From: Coccinella septempunctata
Taxonomy: Eukaryota > Arthropoda > Insecta > Coleoptera > Coccinellidae
Length of the DNA: 64,000 nt
NCBI RefSeq assembly: GCF_907165205.1
Contig: NC_058196.1
Location: 10,148,501 to 10,212,500 of the forward strand
Direction of reading: 5' to 3'
The notes beneath the pieces were generated by a model that made no database searches, was not told the DNA's origin, and saw only the letters and a list, made by a program, of their open reading frames with translations. Below, in pieces: positions 20,821 through 33,458 of this stretch. A program made the translations under genes and the position numbers. Every line of letters begins with the position of its first letter. The first letter of the stretch is position 1.

Positions 20821-22021
20821 TATTGAATCTGTCAGATATTTGTCGAAAACTCTCAGTATTCGACGAAAAGAAAACAATTACACTGAAATGACACATCTCA
20901 ACAATGTGCGCCTACCAATCAGTACTTGAACAGTTTTTTTTGACATACGGAAATGTTCTTCAAATAGCCTTTCATCTTAACCTGGCACCACCTTTTCAAT
21001 GAAATTTTCTAGTTTTTGCGTTCTTGGCCTAGGACTTTCTTCCTCACTACACTAATGCTACTGAAGCTACCGCTAGAAGACGATATATCTTCTTGACGCT
21101 TCAATAATTCCGGCTGTGATAAAGTGCATCAATTATCATTTCTATTCATTGCATACATGGAAAAATATAAATCAAATACGGTGTCTGTCTGTAAACTGTT
21201 TCGATAACGATCGATATTGAAGAATTAAAATACTACTCAAATTATGTAAATTGTAATTGGATTCGGCATCTTGTCGTGATTAGAAAACCTAGTGAAAATC
21301 ATATAATTCCCTTTCGAATTTAATAATACGTTCAAATTGAATTATCGATTTTGTTCTGAATTGGACTGATGAAAACCTGGCTACTTTTCTTTTCATACTT
21401 ACCAAAATAAAATTCTTCTCTAGAATTGTCTCTGAAGACCTGATAGTTTCCGAGATCAACGCTCATTTGCACCGCTTACCCAAAAGTCTCTCTTTGCTGG
21501 GTTCCACTTACACAAGAGGTACCTCTTAATGGAAACTCAGCTAAGGGACACTTACATTTGTAAACGCTGTAAGATTATTATATTGTTAATACACTCGACC
21601 AACTTGCGGATTTAAAAAGAAAAAATTTCATATCCATTTCTATGAATTGTCAGTTTTCAATTGGCCTACTGCCGATCACGTGGGTGCCGTTTGAACTCAA
21701 AATCTTAATAATGGATTCTATGAGATTATGAGATTAAATAATATCTGATCTTAGTCTCAGCGTGGGTTTGTCTTTATGTGAGTAGATTTTAAATGAAAGT
21801 AAAGTGCCCTTAGTGAAGGAAAGGGGTGTAAAAACCTTTCTCGAGTCGAGTTTTTTTTGAGAACATATGTTGATCAAAACAGCTGTTAGCAGTGGTAAAT
21901 CAAATATTACGTTATCAAGACCTGCGAATTGTCTCTCAGTGAAACAATTTTGAAAGCAGCTGAAAAAAGTTGTGATGAATGAGCTCTCAAAATAAAATAA
22001 CGTATATATGAGTTAAAAAAT
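20821..22021. other. No recognisable gene
   Basis: AT-rich sequence, probably the decayed rest of the Harbinger element followed by unassigned DNA. I see no long frame, no terminal repeat and no RNA gene. Confidence 0.5.
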
Positions 22022-22165
22022 TTGGTAGCCCTTGATGCTCGATATCATCGGTTCTGTCAAACAAGGCACTACCAAACACCACCAACAGGAAAATCTAGCT
22101 GAAATCCCACTGTTGATGAGGCCATGGAAGAGATTCATTTATTTCTGGAAGAGAACGTCACAAGA
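22022..22165 (+). pseudogene. Fragment of a repeated arthropod ORF of unknown function
   Basis: The translation LVALDARYHRFCQTRHY, then after a stop DEAMEEIHLFLEEN, recalls a multicopy uncharacterised arthropod gene in which a YH..C pattern precedes a short acidic helix. That family is probably transposon-linked. One in-frame TGA is present and both ends are lost. Recognition is by pattern memory only. Confidence 0.3.
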
Positions 22166-22314
22166 CCTCAACCCCAAAATGATGACCAGAGATGCTGACC
22201 CACAACACCTCTTGCAGATGATTTATTTTTATTTTTTTCAAGTTTTTTTAACTAGAACGAAGTAAGGTTGGCACTCATTAAATGTCGTTAATGTCATAAC
22301 GCCGTTGCCAATAC

Positions 22315-22326
22315 TAATAATAATAA
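22315..22326. repeat. (TAA)4 at the 5' junction of the first R4-like LINE
   Basis: Four TAA units directly precede the 5'-truncated LINE. Dong elements use TAA repeats as insertion targets. Confidence 0.8.
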
Positions 22327-25300
22327 TGCCTGGGGATCGTCAGGGCATGTCTGGACGGGCGCTGGACATGACAGCATGCGGGACGTCGGTGGCAGGATGT
22401 TGAGGAAGCGGGCTCCTGCTGCAAAAAAAGCTACAGCAACAACAGCAACCAACGAGTGCAATTCAATTGCCGACTCGAACCGCTGAAGGTGCTGCGCAGG
22501 ATATTCTGCCAGTGCTCACCCAAGCGGGGTTAGTTAGAAAGCGCATGAAGTGGACAACGTCCATGAATGAAACTATTGTGCACATATATAACTCCATCAC
22601 GGGACTAGGGCAGAACACGAACAACTATAGGAAAAGGCTCCATGAAGAATTCTGCAACGCCTACCCAAATCTCAATGTCACTGAACAACGAGTGGCAGAC
22701 CAGTACCGCGTAATACTGAGAAATGAACTAATACCAACGGCCCGAATCGACGCAATTAAACGAGAACTTCAGCATCCGCTTGCAAAAGAGAATAACACCA
22801 ACACCTCTGATAAAATTCACATTCCTGGGCAACAACACTCAGAAGACATTGATACTGAAAGTCCATCTTGCAAAGCAAATGAGCCTGAACACCAGGACGA
22901 TAGGGATGAGCTCCACCGACAAGTTGACTCTGAGATGAGGAGATAATTTGCCGAACTGGAAGGAACAGATCCTCTTCATCGAATAGCACCTCCCCGACTC
23001 AATACATCCAAGAAACTGTGACTCATAATCGACATCTTGAATAAGGACGTTTTACCTGAGTACCTACAGAATGGAAGTTCATTGGAATATCTTCATCTAG
23101 TTTTTACTGTGCAGCGCTAACGACGGCTAATATCATAGGGGCAAAAATTCGCCGAACGAACAACGATGGTCCCAAATTACACAAATTACATGCGTCACCA
23201 TGGCAGAAACGTCTTCAACACAAAACAGAGAGACTAAGAAGAGACATTGGACGACTGACGGAGTACTTGAACGGGAATCGCGGAAGAAAGGTTGTGAAAG
23301 CTGCCAAAGAAATCATGGATAGAAACAGAACACACACAGAACGAGAGACGGAGAATGCTACAGCTCACCACTGCCTCGACACTCTGAAGCAAAAGCTAAG
23401 TCTGTATGCAGAACGCCTGAGGAGATATAAAAGCAATTATAGCCGAAAAAGAGACAATAATTCACTCGAAAAGTCGGAAGAAACTTTCTACCGGTCACTC
23501 ACATCGTCTGATGTAGAAAATGGAAAGTTACCACCAAAGGAAGCCATAGAACAATTCTGGACCGAACAATTATAAACAAAACCTCAGTTCAATGGAGATA
23601 CCGGATGGATTGAAGATGAAAAATCTGAAGCTATAAAATATGAACCGATGCAGCATGACAAGATCACAATTGAAGAAGTGAAATCAGCTATCAGAGGACT
23701 ACACAACTGGAAAGCACCTGGACCTGATGGATTACAGAACTTCTGGATCAAAAAACTTTGGATCATGCATAACAAATTGACCTCCGCAATAAATGATGTC
23801 ATTGAAAATCCTGAAAGAATGCCAATATTCCTTACACATGGCACAACGTACCTGTTACCTAAAGACCAAAGGAATACAGAAGACCCATCCAAATACCGAC
23901 CAATCACATGTCTTCCAACGATGTACAAATTAATCACATCGTGCATTTCAAATCGAATTCACAACCATTGCGAAAGGAATAACATCATCGCCATGCAACA
24001 GAAAGGATGCACCAAAGACAGCCGAGGGTGCAAAGAACAGCTAATAATTGATTCAGTTATCTGCAATCAAGCGTTCTCCAAGCGTAGGAATCTTTACGCT
24101 GCGTACATAGACTACAAAAAAGCATTCGATTCTATACCCCACGAATGGCTCTTGACGATCTAGAAGATTCACAAGGTGGATCCCAATATTGTTAAGTTTC
24201 TGAAAAACGCTATGTCAACCTGGCGTACTAGTCTTCAAATGAAAGCAGCAGATTGCTCCATTACAACAGGACCTATTCCAATAAGACGCGGAATTTTCCA
24301 AGGAGACTCGCTGAGCCCTCTGTGGTTCTGCTTGGCCCTGAATCCCTTGTCTCATAGATTGAATTCTACGGACTACGGATTTTCCATCAAGAGCGGCAGT
24401 AGAACTATGATGAAACTGAATCATCTACTTTACATGGACGATTTGAAACTCTTCGCATCTACCAAAAAACAAATGCAACAGATGCTGAAAATGGTGGAAG
24501 GATTTTCGGAGGACATCAAAATGAAATTTGGATTAGAAAAATGTCGACTGCTGAACATAACGAGAGGAAAAATAGAAGATGGTACGTTCAAACTCAAGGA
24601 AGGTGCAGAAATTGAAGCATTGAAGGAAGGAGACACATACAAGTATCTAGGCATAAAACAGGCAAGACAAATCAATCAGACCCAGATGAAGAGAAAATTA
24701 ACGGAGGAGTTCACCCGAAGATTGAGAAGGATAATGAGAACTGGTCTTAACAGCAAGAGTCTCATAAAAGCGATTAACACCTACGCTTGCTCGACGCTGA
24801 GCTATTCAGTCGGTATCATCTCTTGGACGACCACCGATTTAGCAGCCTTACAGAGAAAAATAAGGACAATGCTGACTAAACACAATGAACATCACCCCAA
24901 AAGCTCAATAGAAAGGACAGAGCTGCCACGACATCTTGGGGGTAGAGGAATCGTTGATTTGTCCAACCGTATATCCCAGGAAATTGAAGGACTTCGAAAA
25001 TATTTCCTGAGCAAGGCTGCTTCGTCAGAACTCCATCGAGTAGTTTGTGTTGCTGATAGTTCTAAACCGTTAAAGCTACAACTGGATCACTTACAAACCG
25101 TCGAACACTCTGCAGAAAGTAAAATGCAAAAACTGATTGGCAAACCTTTGCATGGAAGGCACCAGAACGAGGTCAACCATGATTACGTCGACATATCTGC
25201 GTCGAACTACTGGTTGACTTCCGGAAAGTTGTTTCCTGAGACAGAGGGCTTCATGCTTGCCATCCAGGATCAGGTGATTCCAAGAAGAAATTATATGAAA

Positions 25301-26134
25301 TATATCGCCAAGGATGCCTCAGTGGCGGACGATAGCTGTCGTTATGGCTGTGCGACACATGAAACTATCCAGCACATCACCGGGGGATGTCAGAAGTTCG
25401 CGGGCACGGAGTACAAAAATAGACATGATGCTGTTGCCAAGATTCTTCACCAAGAATTGGCACTAAAACACCAACTTCTAAGTTCGAAAAAGGTTCCTTA
25501 TTACAATTACCATCCGGATACTGTGTTGGAAAATGAACATCACAAGCTCTACTGGGATCCCACGGTTCTCACAGACCGGATAATAACCCACAATAGACCA
25601 GATCTCATTTTGCTAAATAAGGATGAGGACACAGCACTATTCATCGACGTGGCAATTCCAAATAATAACAATCTTCTATATAGGCACACTGAAAAAATTT
25701 CAAAATACAGAGATCTCGAGGAACAAACCAGAAGACAGTGGAAGCTGAAAGAAATCAAGACCCTCCCTATTGTAATTTCATCTACAGGCCTGATACCGAA
25801 GAAACTACTGGAGAACTTGAGGAAACTTCAGCTGGACGAAAATATTTATAGAGTCATGCAGAAGGCGGTACTGCTCGGAACGGCGGGAACTGTACGCAAG
25901 TACATGGGGAATGCAGAGGAACACCGTCTGCGCCGACAGGAAGTACGGATGGAGAAGGAATCCAACCTACAGCAGGGAGGCGAGGAGCGACCCGGACCCG
26001 ACCATCACCTCGAGCCCGAAAACCTGGAAAGGGTTCCGACAGAGCTTAATCCTTTTGATATCTGAGATATCTGGGATAAGTGAATTTTCCTCTGGAGAGG
26101 AGTGTGAAAGCCGCAAGGCTAAAGTCATAATAAT
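22327..26134 (+). mobile_element. R4/Dong-like LINE, copy 1
   Basis: A 3.8-kb copy, 5'-truncated relative to copy 2, bounded by (TAA)4 on the left and by CATAATAAT on the right. The next copy follows immediately in the same orientation. It encodes one long ORF with an N-terminal Myb-like domain, RT and a C-terminal restriction-like endonuclease, the single-ORF layout of the R4 clade. Confidence 0.93.
22347..26065 (+). pseudogene. R4-like ORF, copy 1 (broken)
   Basis: N-terminal domain with RKRMKWTTSMNETIV and NVTEQRVADQ (22520-22760), the helical DNA-binding region typical of R4-clade ORFs. Several stops and a frameshift follow between 22944 and 23220. RT lies at 23600-24700: WKAPGPDGLQNFW, YRPITCLPTMYK, AYIDYKKAFDSIPH (catalytic Asp), GIFQGDSLSPLWF and YMDDLKLFA. 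In-frame stops sit at 23573 (TAA) and 24161 (TAG). The 629-residue open end (24176-26065) has the CCHC finger CRYGCATHETIQHITGGC and the endonuclease motifs HNRPDLILLNK and FIDVAIP. Intact, such a protein nicks TAA-rich targets and primes cDNA from the nick. This copy cannot make it. Confidence 0.9.
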
Positions 26135-26138
26135 GTCT

Positions 26139-26200
26139 GGCCTGCCTGGCAACTATCTGGTAGATGGCCTGCCTGGCAACTATCTGGTAGATGGCCTGCC
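26139..26200 (+). repeat. 27-bp tandem repeat in the R4-like 5' UTR
   Basis: A 27-bp unit beginning ggcctgcctggcaac occurs at 26139-26165 and 26166-26192 and is followed by a partial third unit to 26200. Confidence 0.9.
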
Positions 26201-26358
26201 AAGTAGCCATCGTAACGACGTAGACGGTACAGCCAGCCACGCCTGCTGTCCGCAGTCCCATTCCTTTTTTCTCTCTCTTTCACATCCTTTATAGGGGTGC
26301 TCTTTCTGCTCTCATTTTTCTACCCCTCACCCAAACCGAGAAAGGGGAGCACAAACCC

Positions 26359-29300
26359 ATGAAAATGGTGATAACGAGAAGCCTCGGAAACAAGTTGCTC
26401 CCTGGGGATCGTCAGGGCATGTCTGGAGCCGGCGCTAGACATGACAGCATGCGGGACGTCGGTGGCAGGATGTTGAGGAAGCGGGCTCCTGCTGCAAAAG
26501 AAGCTACAGCTCCAAAGCAACAACAGCAAACAACGAGTCCAATTCAATTGCCGACTCGAACCGCTGAAGGTGCTGCGCAGGATATTCAGCCAGTGCTCAC
26601 CCAAGCAGGGTTAGTTAGAAAGCGCATGAAGTGGACAACGTCCATGAATGAAACTATTGTGCGCATATATAACTCCATCACGGGACAAGGGCAGAACACG
26701 AACAACTATAGGAAAAGGCTCCATGAGGAATTCTGCATTGCCTACCCAAATCTCAATGTCACTGAACAACGAGTGGCAGACCAGTTCCGCGTAATTCTGA
26801 GAAATGAACTAATACCAACGACCCGAATTGACGCAATTAAACGAGAACTTCAGCGTCCGCCTGCAATAGAGAATAACACCAACACCTCTGATGAAATTCA
26901 CGTGCCTGGGCAACAACAGGCAGAAGAAACTGATACTGAAAGTCCATCTTGCAACGCAAGTGAGCCTGAACACCAGGACGATAGGGAAGAGCTCCACCGA
27001 CAAGTTGACTCTGACATGAGGAGATACTTTACCGAACTGGAAGGAACAGATCCTCTCCATCGACTAGCACCTCCAAGACTCAATACATCCAAGAAACTGT
27101 CACTTATAATCGACATCTTGAATACGGACGTTTTACCTGAATACCTACAAAACGGAAGTTTTGCATCTAGTTTTTCACTGTGCAGCGCTAACGACAGCGA
27201 AAACCATAGGGGCAAAAATTCGCGGAACGAACAACGATGGTCCAAAATTACACAAATTACACGCGCCAGCATGGCAGAAACGTCTTCAACACAAAACAGA
27301 AAGGCTAAGAAGAGACATTGGACGACTGACGGAGTTCTTGAACGGGAATCGAGGAAGAAAGGTTGTGAAAGCTGCCAAAGAGATCATGGATAGAAACAGG
27401 ACACATACAGAACGAGAGACGGAGAATGCTACAGCTCACCATTGCCTCGACACTCTGAAGCAAAAATTAAGTCTGTATGCAGAACGCCTGAGGAGATATA
27501 AAAGCAATTATAGCCGGAAAAGAGACAATAATTCATTCGAAAAGTCGGAAGAATCTTTCTACCGGTCACTCACATCGTTACCACCAAAGGAAGCCTTTGA
27601 ACAATTCTGGACCGAACAATTATAAACAAAACCTCAGTTCAATGGAGATACCGGATGGATTGAAGATGAAAAATCTGAAGCTATAAAATATGAACCGATG
27701 CAGCATGACAAGATCACAATTGAAGAAGTGAAATCAGCTATCAGAGGACTACACAACTGGAAAGCACCTGGACCTGATGGATTACAGAACTTCTGGATCA
27801 AAAAACTTTGGATCATGCATAACAAATTGACCTCCGCAATAAATGATGTCATTGAAAATCCTGAAAGAATGCCAATATTCCTTACACATGGCACAACGTA
27901 CCTGTTACCTAAAGACCAAAGGAATACAGAAGACCCATCCAAATACCGACCAATCACATGTCTTCCAACGATGTACAAATTAATCACATCGTGCATTTCA
28001 AATCGAATTCACAACCATTGCGAAAGGAATAACATCATCGCCATGCAACAGAAAGGATGCACCAAAGACAGCCGAGGGTGCAAAGAACAGCTAATAATTG
28101 ATTCAGTTATCTGCAATCAAGCGTTCTCCAAGCGTAGGAATCTTTACGCTGCGTACATAGACTACAAAAAAGCATTCGATTCTATACCCCACGAATGGCT
28201 CTTGACGATCTAGAAGATTCACAAGGTGGATCCCAATATTGTTAAGTTTCTGAAAAACGCTATGTCAACCTGGCGTACTAGTCTTCAAATGAAAGCAGCA
28301 GATTGCTCCATTACAACAGGACCTATTCCAATAAGACGCGGAATTTTCCAAGGAGACTCGCTGAGCCCTCTGTGGTTCTGCTTGGCCCTGAATCCCTTGT
28401 CTCATAGATTGAATTCTACGGACTACGGATTTTCCATCAAGAGCGGCAGTAGAACTATGATGAAACTGAATCATCTACTTTACATGGACGATTTGAAACT
28501 CTTCGCATCTACCAAAAAACAAATGCAACAGATGCTGAAAATGGTGGAAGGATTTTCGGAGGACATCAAAATGAAATTTGGATTAGAAAAATGTCGACTG
28601 CTGAACATAACGAGAGGAAAAATAGAAGATGGTACGTTCAAACTCAAGGAAGGTGCAGAAATTGAAGCATTGAAGGAAGGAGACACATACAAGTATCTAG
28701 GCATAAAACAGGCAAGAAAAATCAATCAGACCCAGATGAAGAAAGAATTAACGGAGGAGTTCAACCGAAGATTGAGGAGGATAATGAGAACTGGTCTTAA
28801 CAGCAAGAATCTGGTAAAAGCGATTAACACCTACGCTTGCTCGGCGCTGAGCTATTCATTTGGTATTATCTCTTGGACGACCACCGATTTAGCAGCTTTA
28901 CAGAGAAAAATAAGGACGATGCTGACTAAACACAATAAACATCACCCCAAAAGCTCCATAGAACGGACAGAGCTGCCACGACATCTTGGGGGTAGAGGAA
29001 TTGTTGATTTGTCCAACCGTATGTCCCAGGAAATTGAAGGACTTCAAAAATATTTCTTGAGCAAGGCAGCTTCGTCAGAACTCCATCGAGTAGTGTGTGT
29101 TGCTGATACTTCCACACCGTTAAAGCTACACCAGGATCACTTGGAAACCGTCGAACACTCTGCAGAAAGTAAAATGCAGAAACTGATTGGCAAATCTTTG
29201 CATGGGAGGCACCAGAATGAGGTCAACCATGATTACGTCGACATATCTGCGACGAACTACTGGTTGACTTCCGGAAGGTTGTTTCCTGAGACAGAGGGCT

Positions 29301-29935
29301 TTATGCTCGCCATCCAGGATCAGGTGATTCCAACAAGAAATTACATGAAATACATCGCCAAGGATGCCTCAGTGGCGGACGATAGCTGTCGTTATGGCTG
29401 TGCGACACATGAAACTATCCAGCACATCACCGGGGGATGTCAGAAGTTCGCGAGCACGGAGTACAAAAATAGACATGATGCTGTTGCCAAGATTCTTCAC
29501 CAAGAATTGGCACTAAAACACCAACTTCTAACTTCGAAAAAGGTTCCTTATTACGATTACCATCCAGATGCTGTGCTGGAGAGCGAACATCGCAAGCTCT
29601 ACTGGGATCGCACTGTTCTCACAGACCGGAAAATAACCCACAATAAACCAGACCTCATATTGCTCAATAAGGATGAGGACACAGCACTATTCATCGACGT
29701 GGCAATTCCAAATAATAACAATCTTCTAGATAGACACACTGAAAAAATTTCAAAATACAGAAATCTCGAGGAACAGACCAGAAGACAGTGGAAGCTGAAA
29801 GATATAAAGACCATCCCTATTGTCATTTCATCTACAAGCCTGATACCGAAGAAACTACTAGAAAACTTCAGTTGGACGAAAATATCTATAGAGTCATGCA
29901 GAATGCGGTACTGCTCGCCACGGCGAGAACTGTAA
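26359..29935 (+). pseudogene. R4-like ORF, copy 2 (broken)
   Basis: ATG at 26359 opens the intact N-terminal part (to about 27170): a Gln-rich linker, then the Myb-like KRMKWTTSMNETIV ... NVTEQRVADQFR region. A frameshift near 27155-27185 moves the frame, which then continues with a basic region (NGNRGRKVVKAAKEIMDRN). TAA at 27623 and TAG at 28211 match the stops of copy 1. RT motifs are as in copy 1, including the catalytic YMDDLKLFA. The last open part (28226-29935) contains the CCHC finger and the endonuclease motifs HNKPDLILLNK and FIDVAIP. Another frameshift near 29870 removes the native C-terminus. Confidence 0.9.
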
Positions 29936-30177
29936 GCAATTACATGGAAACGCAGAGGAACACCGTCTGCTCCGACAGGAAGTGCGGGTGGAGTAGGAAT
30001 CGAACCTACAGCAGGGAGGCGAGGAGCGACCCGGACCCGACCACCACCACGAGCCCGAAAACCTGGAAAGGGCTCCAACAGAGCTTAATCCTTTTGATAT
30101 CTGAGATATCTGGGATAAGTGAATTTTCCTCTGGAGAGGAGTGTGAAAGCCGCAAGGCTAAAGTCATAATAATAATT

Positions 30178-32813
30178 ATATATTTCAATCCTTTCAGACA
30201 TTTGAAAAAAATGTATAGGACACGTACAAGAAGAAAATAACTCGATAGATCGAGAGAAAAATAAACTAATCAATCAAAATTTATACAAAAAAAATTCAGG
30301 TATGCTTTAGAAACATTTATCAAGCAGTAATGATTTAACATGATTTTTGAATTGCCTATCGTACATAATTCTATAAGAGTTGGGCAATTTATTATAAAGT
30401 TTGATGCCTGTGAATGATGGTGACAATTCATACCTGGCAGTGTTATGTTTTGGTATGCACAGTATTTCCTTATGTCTCGTCTCATATTCATGGAAGTCGG
30501 AACACTTATTCAAATGATTCAAATTAGAACGTATATATAAAAGACACTGTAAGATGTAAATACAGGGGAAAGTCAAAATCTTATGTTCCTTGAAAACTGG
30601 TCTACATGAATCCTGAGGTCTCAAGTTGAAAATAAGTCGGATTGTTTTTTTCTGGGCCCTGAACGCCCTGTGCTGGGACGAGGGTTTACGAATAATTGAT
30701 GTAGGATTCAGAGAAAATATTGACAGCTGTGTACAGCCCTAATGCTATTTGTTGAGTTACCCCATAACACAACATTATAACTCAAATGGCTGTAAACCAT
30801 ACTGTAATAAATACCCAGCAACGCATCAGCTGGAAGTGCACTCTTTAGTCGCAATATTGCATAGTATGAACTGTTGATTTTTTTACAAATGTGATCGATA
30901 TGATCATTCCATCTAAAATGTGTGTCCAAATACAAGCCCAGAAATTTCACACATTCCGTTGACTGCAAATTACCATTCAGGTTTACAATAACAAAAGGTT
31001 CAGAAGCTTGGTCACGAATTTGAAATTTAACTATTTGGGTTTTATTAAAGTTAACTATTAATGAGTTTTTGTGACACCAATCAATGAAGCTCTGAATTAC
31101 AATTTCACAGAGTGATTTAAGTTCCATTAAACTAATTGCTTTGATTGCTACGGAAGTGTCGTCGGCAAAAAGAATTATTATAGAAGCAATAATATAATCA
31201 GGCAACTCATTAATGAAGAGTATAAAGAGCAGCGGCCCAAGAACCGATCCTTGAGGTACGCCTAGATCAGACTCATATTCTTGAGATTCATAGTTGTTGA
31301 TTTGAACATAATTTTTTCTATTAGTAACATAACTGTTGATCCATTCCAGAAATATACCCCGGAAACCTATTTGGTACAACTTGTATAAGATGAAATGGTG
31401 ATTAAGGCAGTCGAAGGCCCGCGAAAGGTCAAAGAACAGGCCGGCGACGTAGGAACCACTGTCCAAGCACTCATAGACGTACTCCACAAATTCACAGCTC
31501 GCAGTCTGGGTGGATCGACCAATTCTGAAGCCATGCTGCCTACTAGTTAGGATGGAAAACTGAGACAAGTAATCATGCATTCGCTTATATACAATTCTTT
31601 CGAACACCTTGGAAAGCTGACTAAGTATGGAGATTGGTCTATAATTCGCTATGTTATCGATGTCGTCTTTCTTATGGATAGGTAAAACCCTAGCTAACTC
31701 AAGGGCAGATGGAAAGAGGCCTGTGGAAATTGATTCGTTCGCGAGATCGGAGAAATATTCCGCAATTAGAGGGGAGATTGATTTTAAAATTCTGGCAGAT
31801 ATTCCGTCATGACCAGTGCTACTACTATTCTTTAAACTGACAATGGTGTTGTAAACTTCATCTGGCAGTACAGGAAAGAAAAAAAATTATGATTCATCAA
31901 TTTGTGAGTGGTACACTTGTTTGACATAGAGTTACCATAATAGTTGCTCAGCGCCAGCCTGTTCACCTGACTAAAGTAATTCACGAATGCATCAGCCACT
32001 TCCTGAGGGGAAGATAGCTTTTTATCGTCGAGGGTTAGTGTAATATGCTTCCGAGTACTAACTGTGCCGTGTTCATGCTTAACCAGTTTCCAAACTGCTT
32101 TGTTAGTATTTGCAGATTCTAAAATGAAATTTCTGTTATACTCAATTTTCGTATCTTTGACCAGCCGAACGTAATCAGACTTGGCTTTTCGGTATTGAAC
32201 ATTAACCCTGAGCGTATTTAAATTTAGAACCAACCAGTGCAAATTACGTAAATGGTCTCTGGCTTGAAGTAATCGATGGTTAACCCACTGTGGTCTTCTT
32301 GATAAATTAGAGTTCAATTTTTTCAAAGGACAAGCAATCTCAATTTTGGATTTCAATATATCGATGAAATTTTGGAATTTTTGATCAACGGTTACAGAGT
32401 GAATACTATTGAAATCAATGTTGGAAATCAATGAATTGAGTTCATTGAGATTATTTTGAGAAACCATTCTGATTGTTTTAATCTCCCTATTGGTTTTCTC
32501 TACTGGGCGATTGACGTATTCAAGGACCACTGCTCTGTGATCGCTAATAAATGGTTCAACAACTGCAACATTCACAAGAGACTTATCAGTATTAGTTACA
32601 ATATAATCAACTTTGCTGGAAGATGTTATCCCATGCTTATTTGTGAAAACTCTTGTGGGCTCTGAGGAGCCAACGAATAGGTTCAGACTAATAAATAAAT
32701 CCTCGAGCAGCTGACGTGATAAATCCCCATCGTCCAGGTAATTCACGTTTAAATCACCACATAAGAACACTATTCCATACTTCGAGATACAGTAATTCAG
32801 TATATTGTTGTAT
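30178..32813 (-). mobile_element. CR1/L2-like LINE (LINE C), 3' portion
   Basis: The 3' part of a LINE whose 5' part lies at 40701-42110, the two separated by element D. Its 3' end reaches an AAT/ATT repeat shared with the end of R4 copy 2. A related element on the plus strand (52735-55010) also ends in an ATT microsatellite, which supports this boundary. Confidence 0.85.
30307..32813 (-). pseudogene. LINE C ORF2, C-terminal endonuclease half and RT
   Basis: From 32813 the frame gives the second half of the APE-type endonuclease (VFLCGDLNVNY, VDYIVTN, ISDHRAVVLEY with the catalytic SDH), then the linker. A break near 31830-31860 precedes RT: RQHGFRIGRSTQTA, GLFFDLSRAFDCLNH (catalytic Asp), LGVPQGSVLGPLLFILFIN and the box ILFADDTSVAI. 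A further frameshift or stop lies near 30660-30710 before the C-terminal region (CSDFHEYETRHKEILCIPKH), which closes at 30307. The protein would nick DNA and reverse-transcribe the LINE RNA. At least two breaks plus the D insertion disable it. Confidence 0.87.
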
Positions 32814-32820
32814 TCCTTTC
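32814..32820. repeat. Target-site duplication of element D, left copy
   Basis: tcctttc here and at 40694-40700 flank element D. Gypsy-type duplications are usually 4-6 bp, so part of the 7-bp match may be chance. Confidence 0.6.
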
Positions 32821-33189
32821 AGAACGAACTTAGTTTTTTAAAAAAAACTAACAGAAAGCAGGGTCGCTGTCACCAGGGCAGCTTTATTGAGGTAAAGCTC
32901 CGTAAAACCTTTAGTTATGAACACTATTATAGATTGATAGATTGTCACTTTACGAAGGATAACGCACTGTTATTTTTAATTAATTTATTTGGAAGGCACA
33001 AGATACAGAAATAGATCAATTGATACGAAAATTAATTTGAACTATGCGATATGAATGAAGAATCAATCTCAACGGTACGATCTGAACTGAACTGAGAGCG
33101 TCATGCTGCTGCTTATATATTGTTTTGGAAAATGCTGATTTGAGCAAGAATATGTTAACAATGGGGCCCTTGTATACAGGGTGGCAACA
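32821..33189 (-). repeat. Element D 3' LTR (only LTR found)
   Basis: Bounded by the polypurine tract on the right and the tcctttc duplication on the left. On the minus strand it begins TGTTGCCACC, has a TATATAAG-like box near 33113-33120 and CAATAAAG near 32885. No copy of it is found near 40693, so it is identified by position and signals rather than by repetition. Confidence 0.65.
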
Positions 33190-33200
33190 TCTCCCCCCTA
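33190..33200 (-). other. Polypurine tract of element D
   Basis: Minus-strand TAGGGGGGAGA directly upstream of the TGTTG start of the LTR, the standard position for plus-strand priming. Confidence 0.8.
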
Positions 33201-33458
33201 AAAGAAGATTTTTGATGTACAAGAAGAGCAAAAATCTTTAAAATAAGAATTCCGAAGCAGTATGACACCTTACATGAGGTATTAAAATGTGAAGATATAT
33301 TCTAACTAAATTATTCAGTAAAATCAAGATTAAAATCAATAAAATATTATGGATACTCAATTAGTGCAAAAATGAGAGCATAGAATTATCAAGAAATTAA
33401 GACATTGCAAATTGAACAAGATATTAAAATATATAAGATATATGTAAAATTGCAACAA
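33201..33458 (-). other. Element D 3' untranslated stretch
   Basis: AT-rich, no frame of note, between the env stop and the polypurine tract. Confidence 0.6.

Larger units (their letters stand above)
26135..30170 (+). mobile_element. R4/Dong-like LINE, copy 2 (head to tail with copy 1)
   Basis: Starts immediately after the TAA-type 3' end of copy 1 and includes about 220 bp of 5' UTR that copy 1 lacks. It ends at AAAGTCATAATAA, with further TAA/AAT units to 30177. Copies 1 and 2 are similar throughout and identical by eye between 23549-24667 and 27599-28717. Confidence 0.93.

Noticed and set aside
22032..22265. 77-codon plus-strand ORF
   Set aside because: The recognisable fragment at 22022-22165 is in another frame, so this frame is probably spurious.
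23584..23946. Minus-strand frame of 120 codons, also at 27634-27996
   Set aside because: It is the antisense shadow of the conserved RT coding strand and appears twice because the LINE does.
29990..30020. tRNA T-arm-like sequence (aggaatcgaaccta)
   Set aside because: No matching acceptor, D or anticodon arms around it; it lies in the 3' part of an R4-like LINE.
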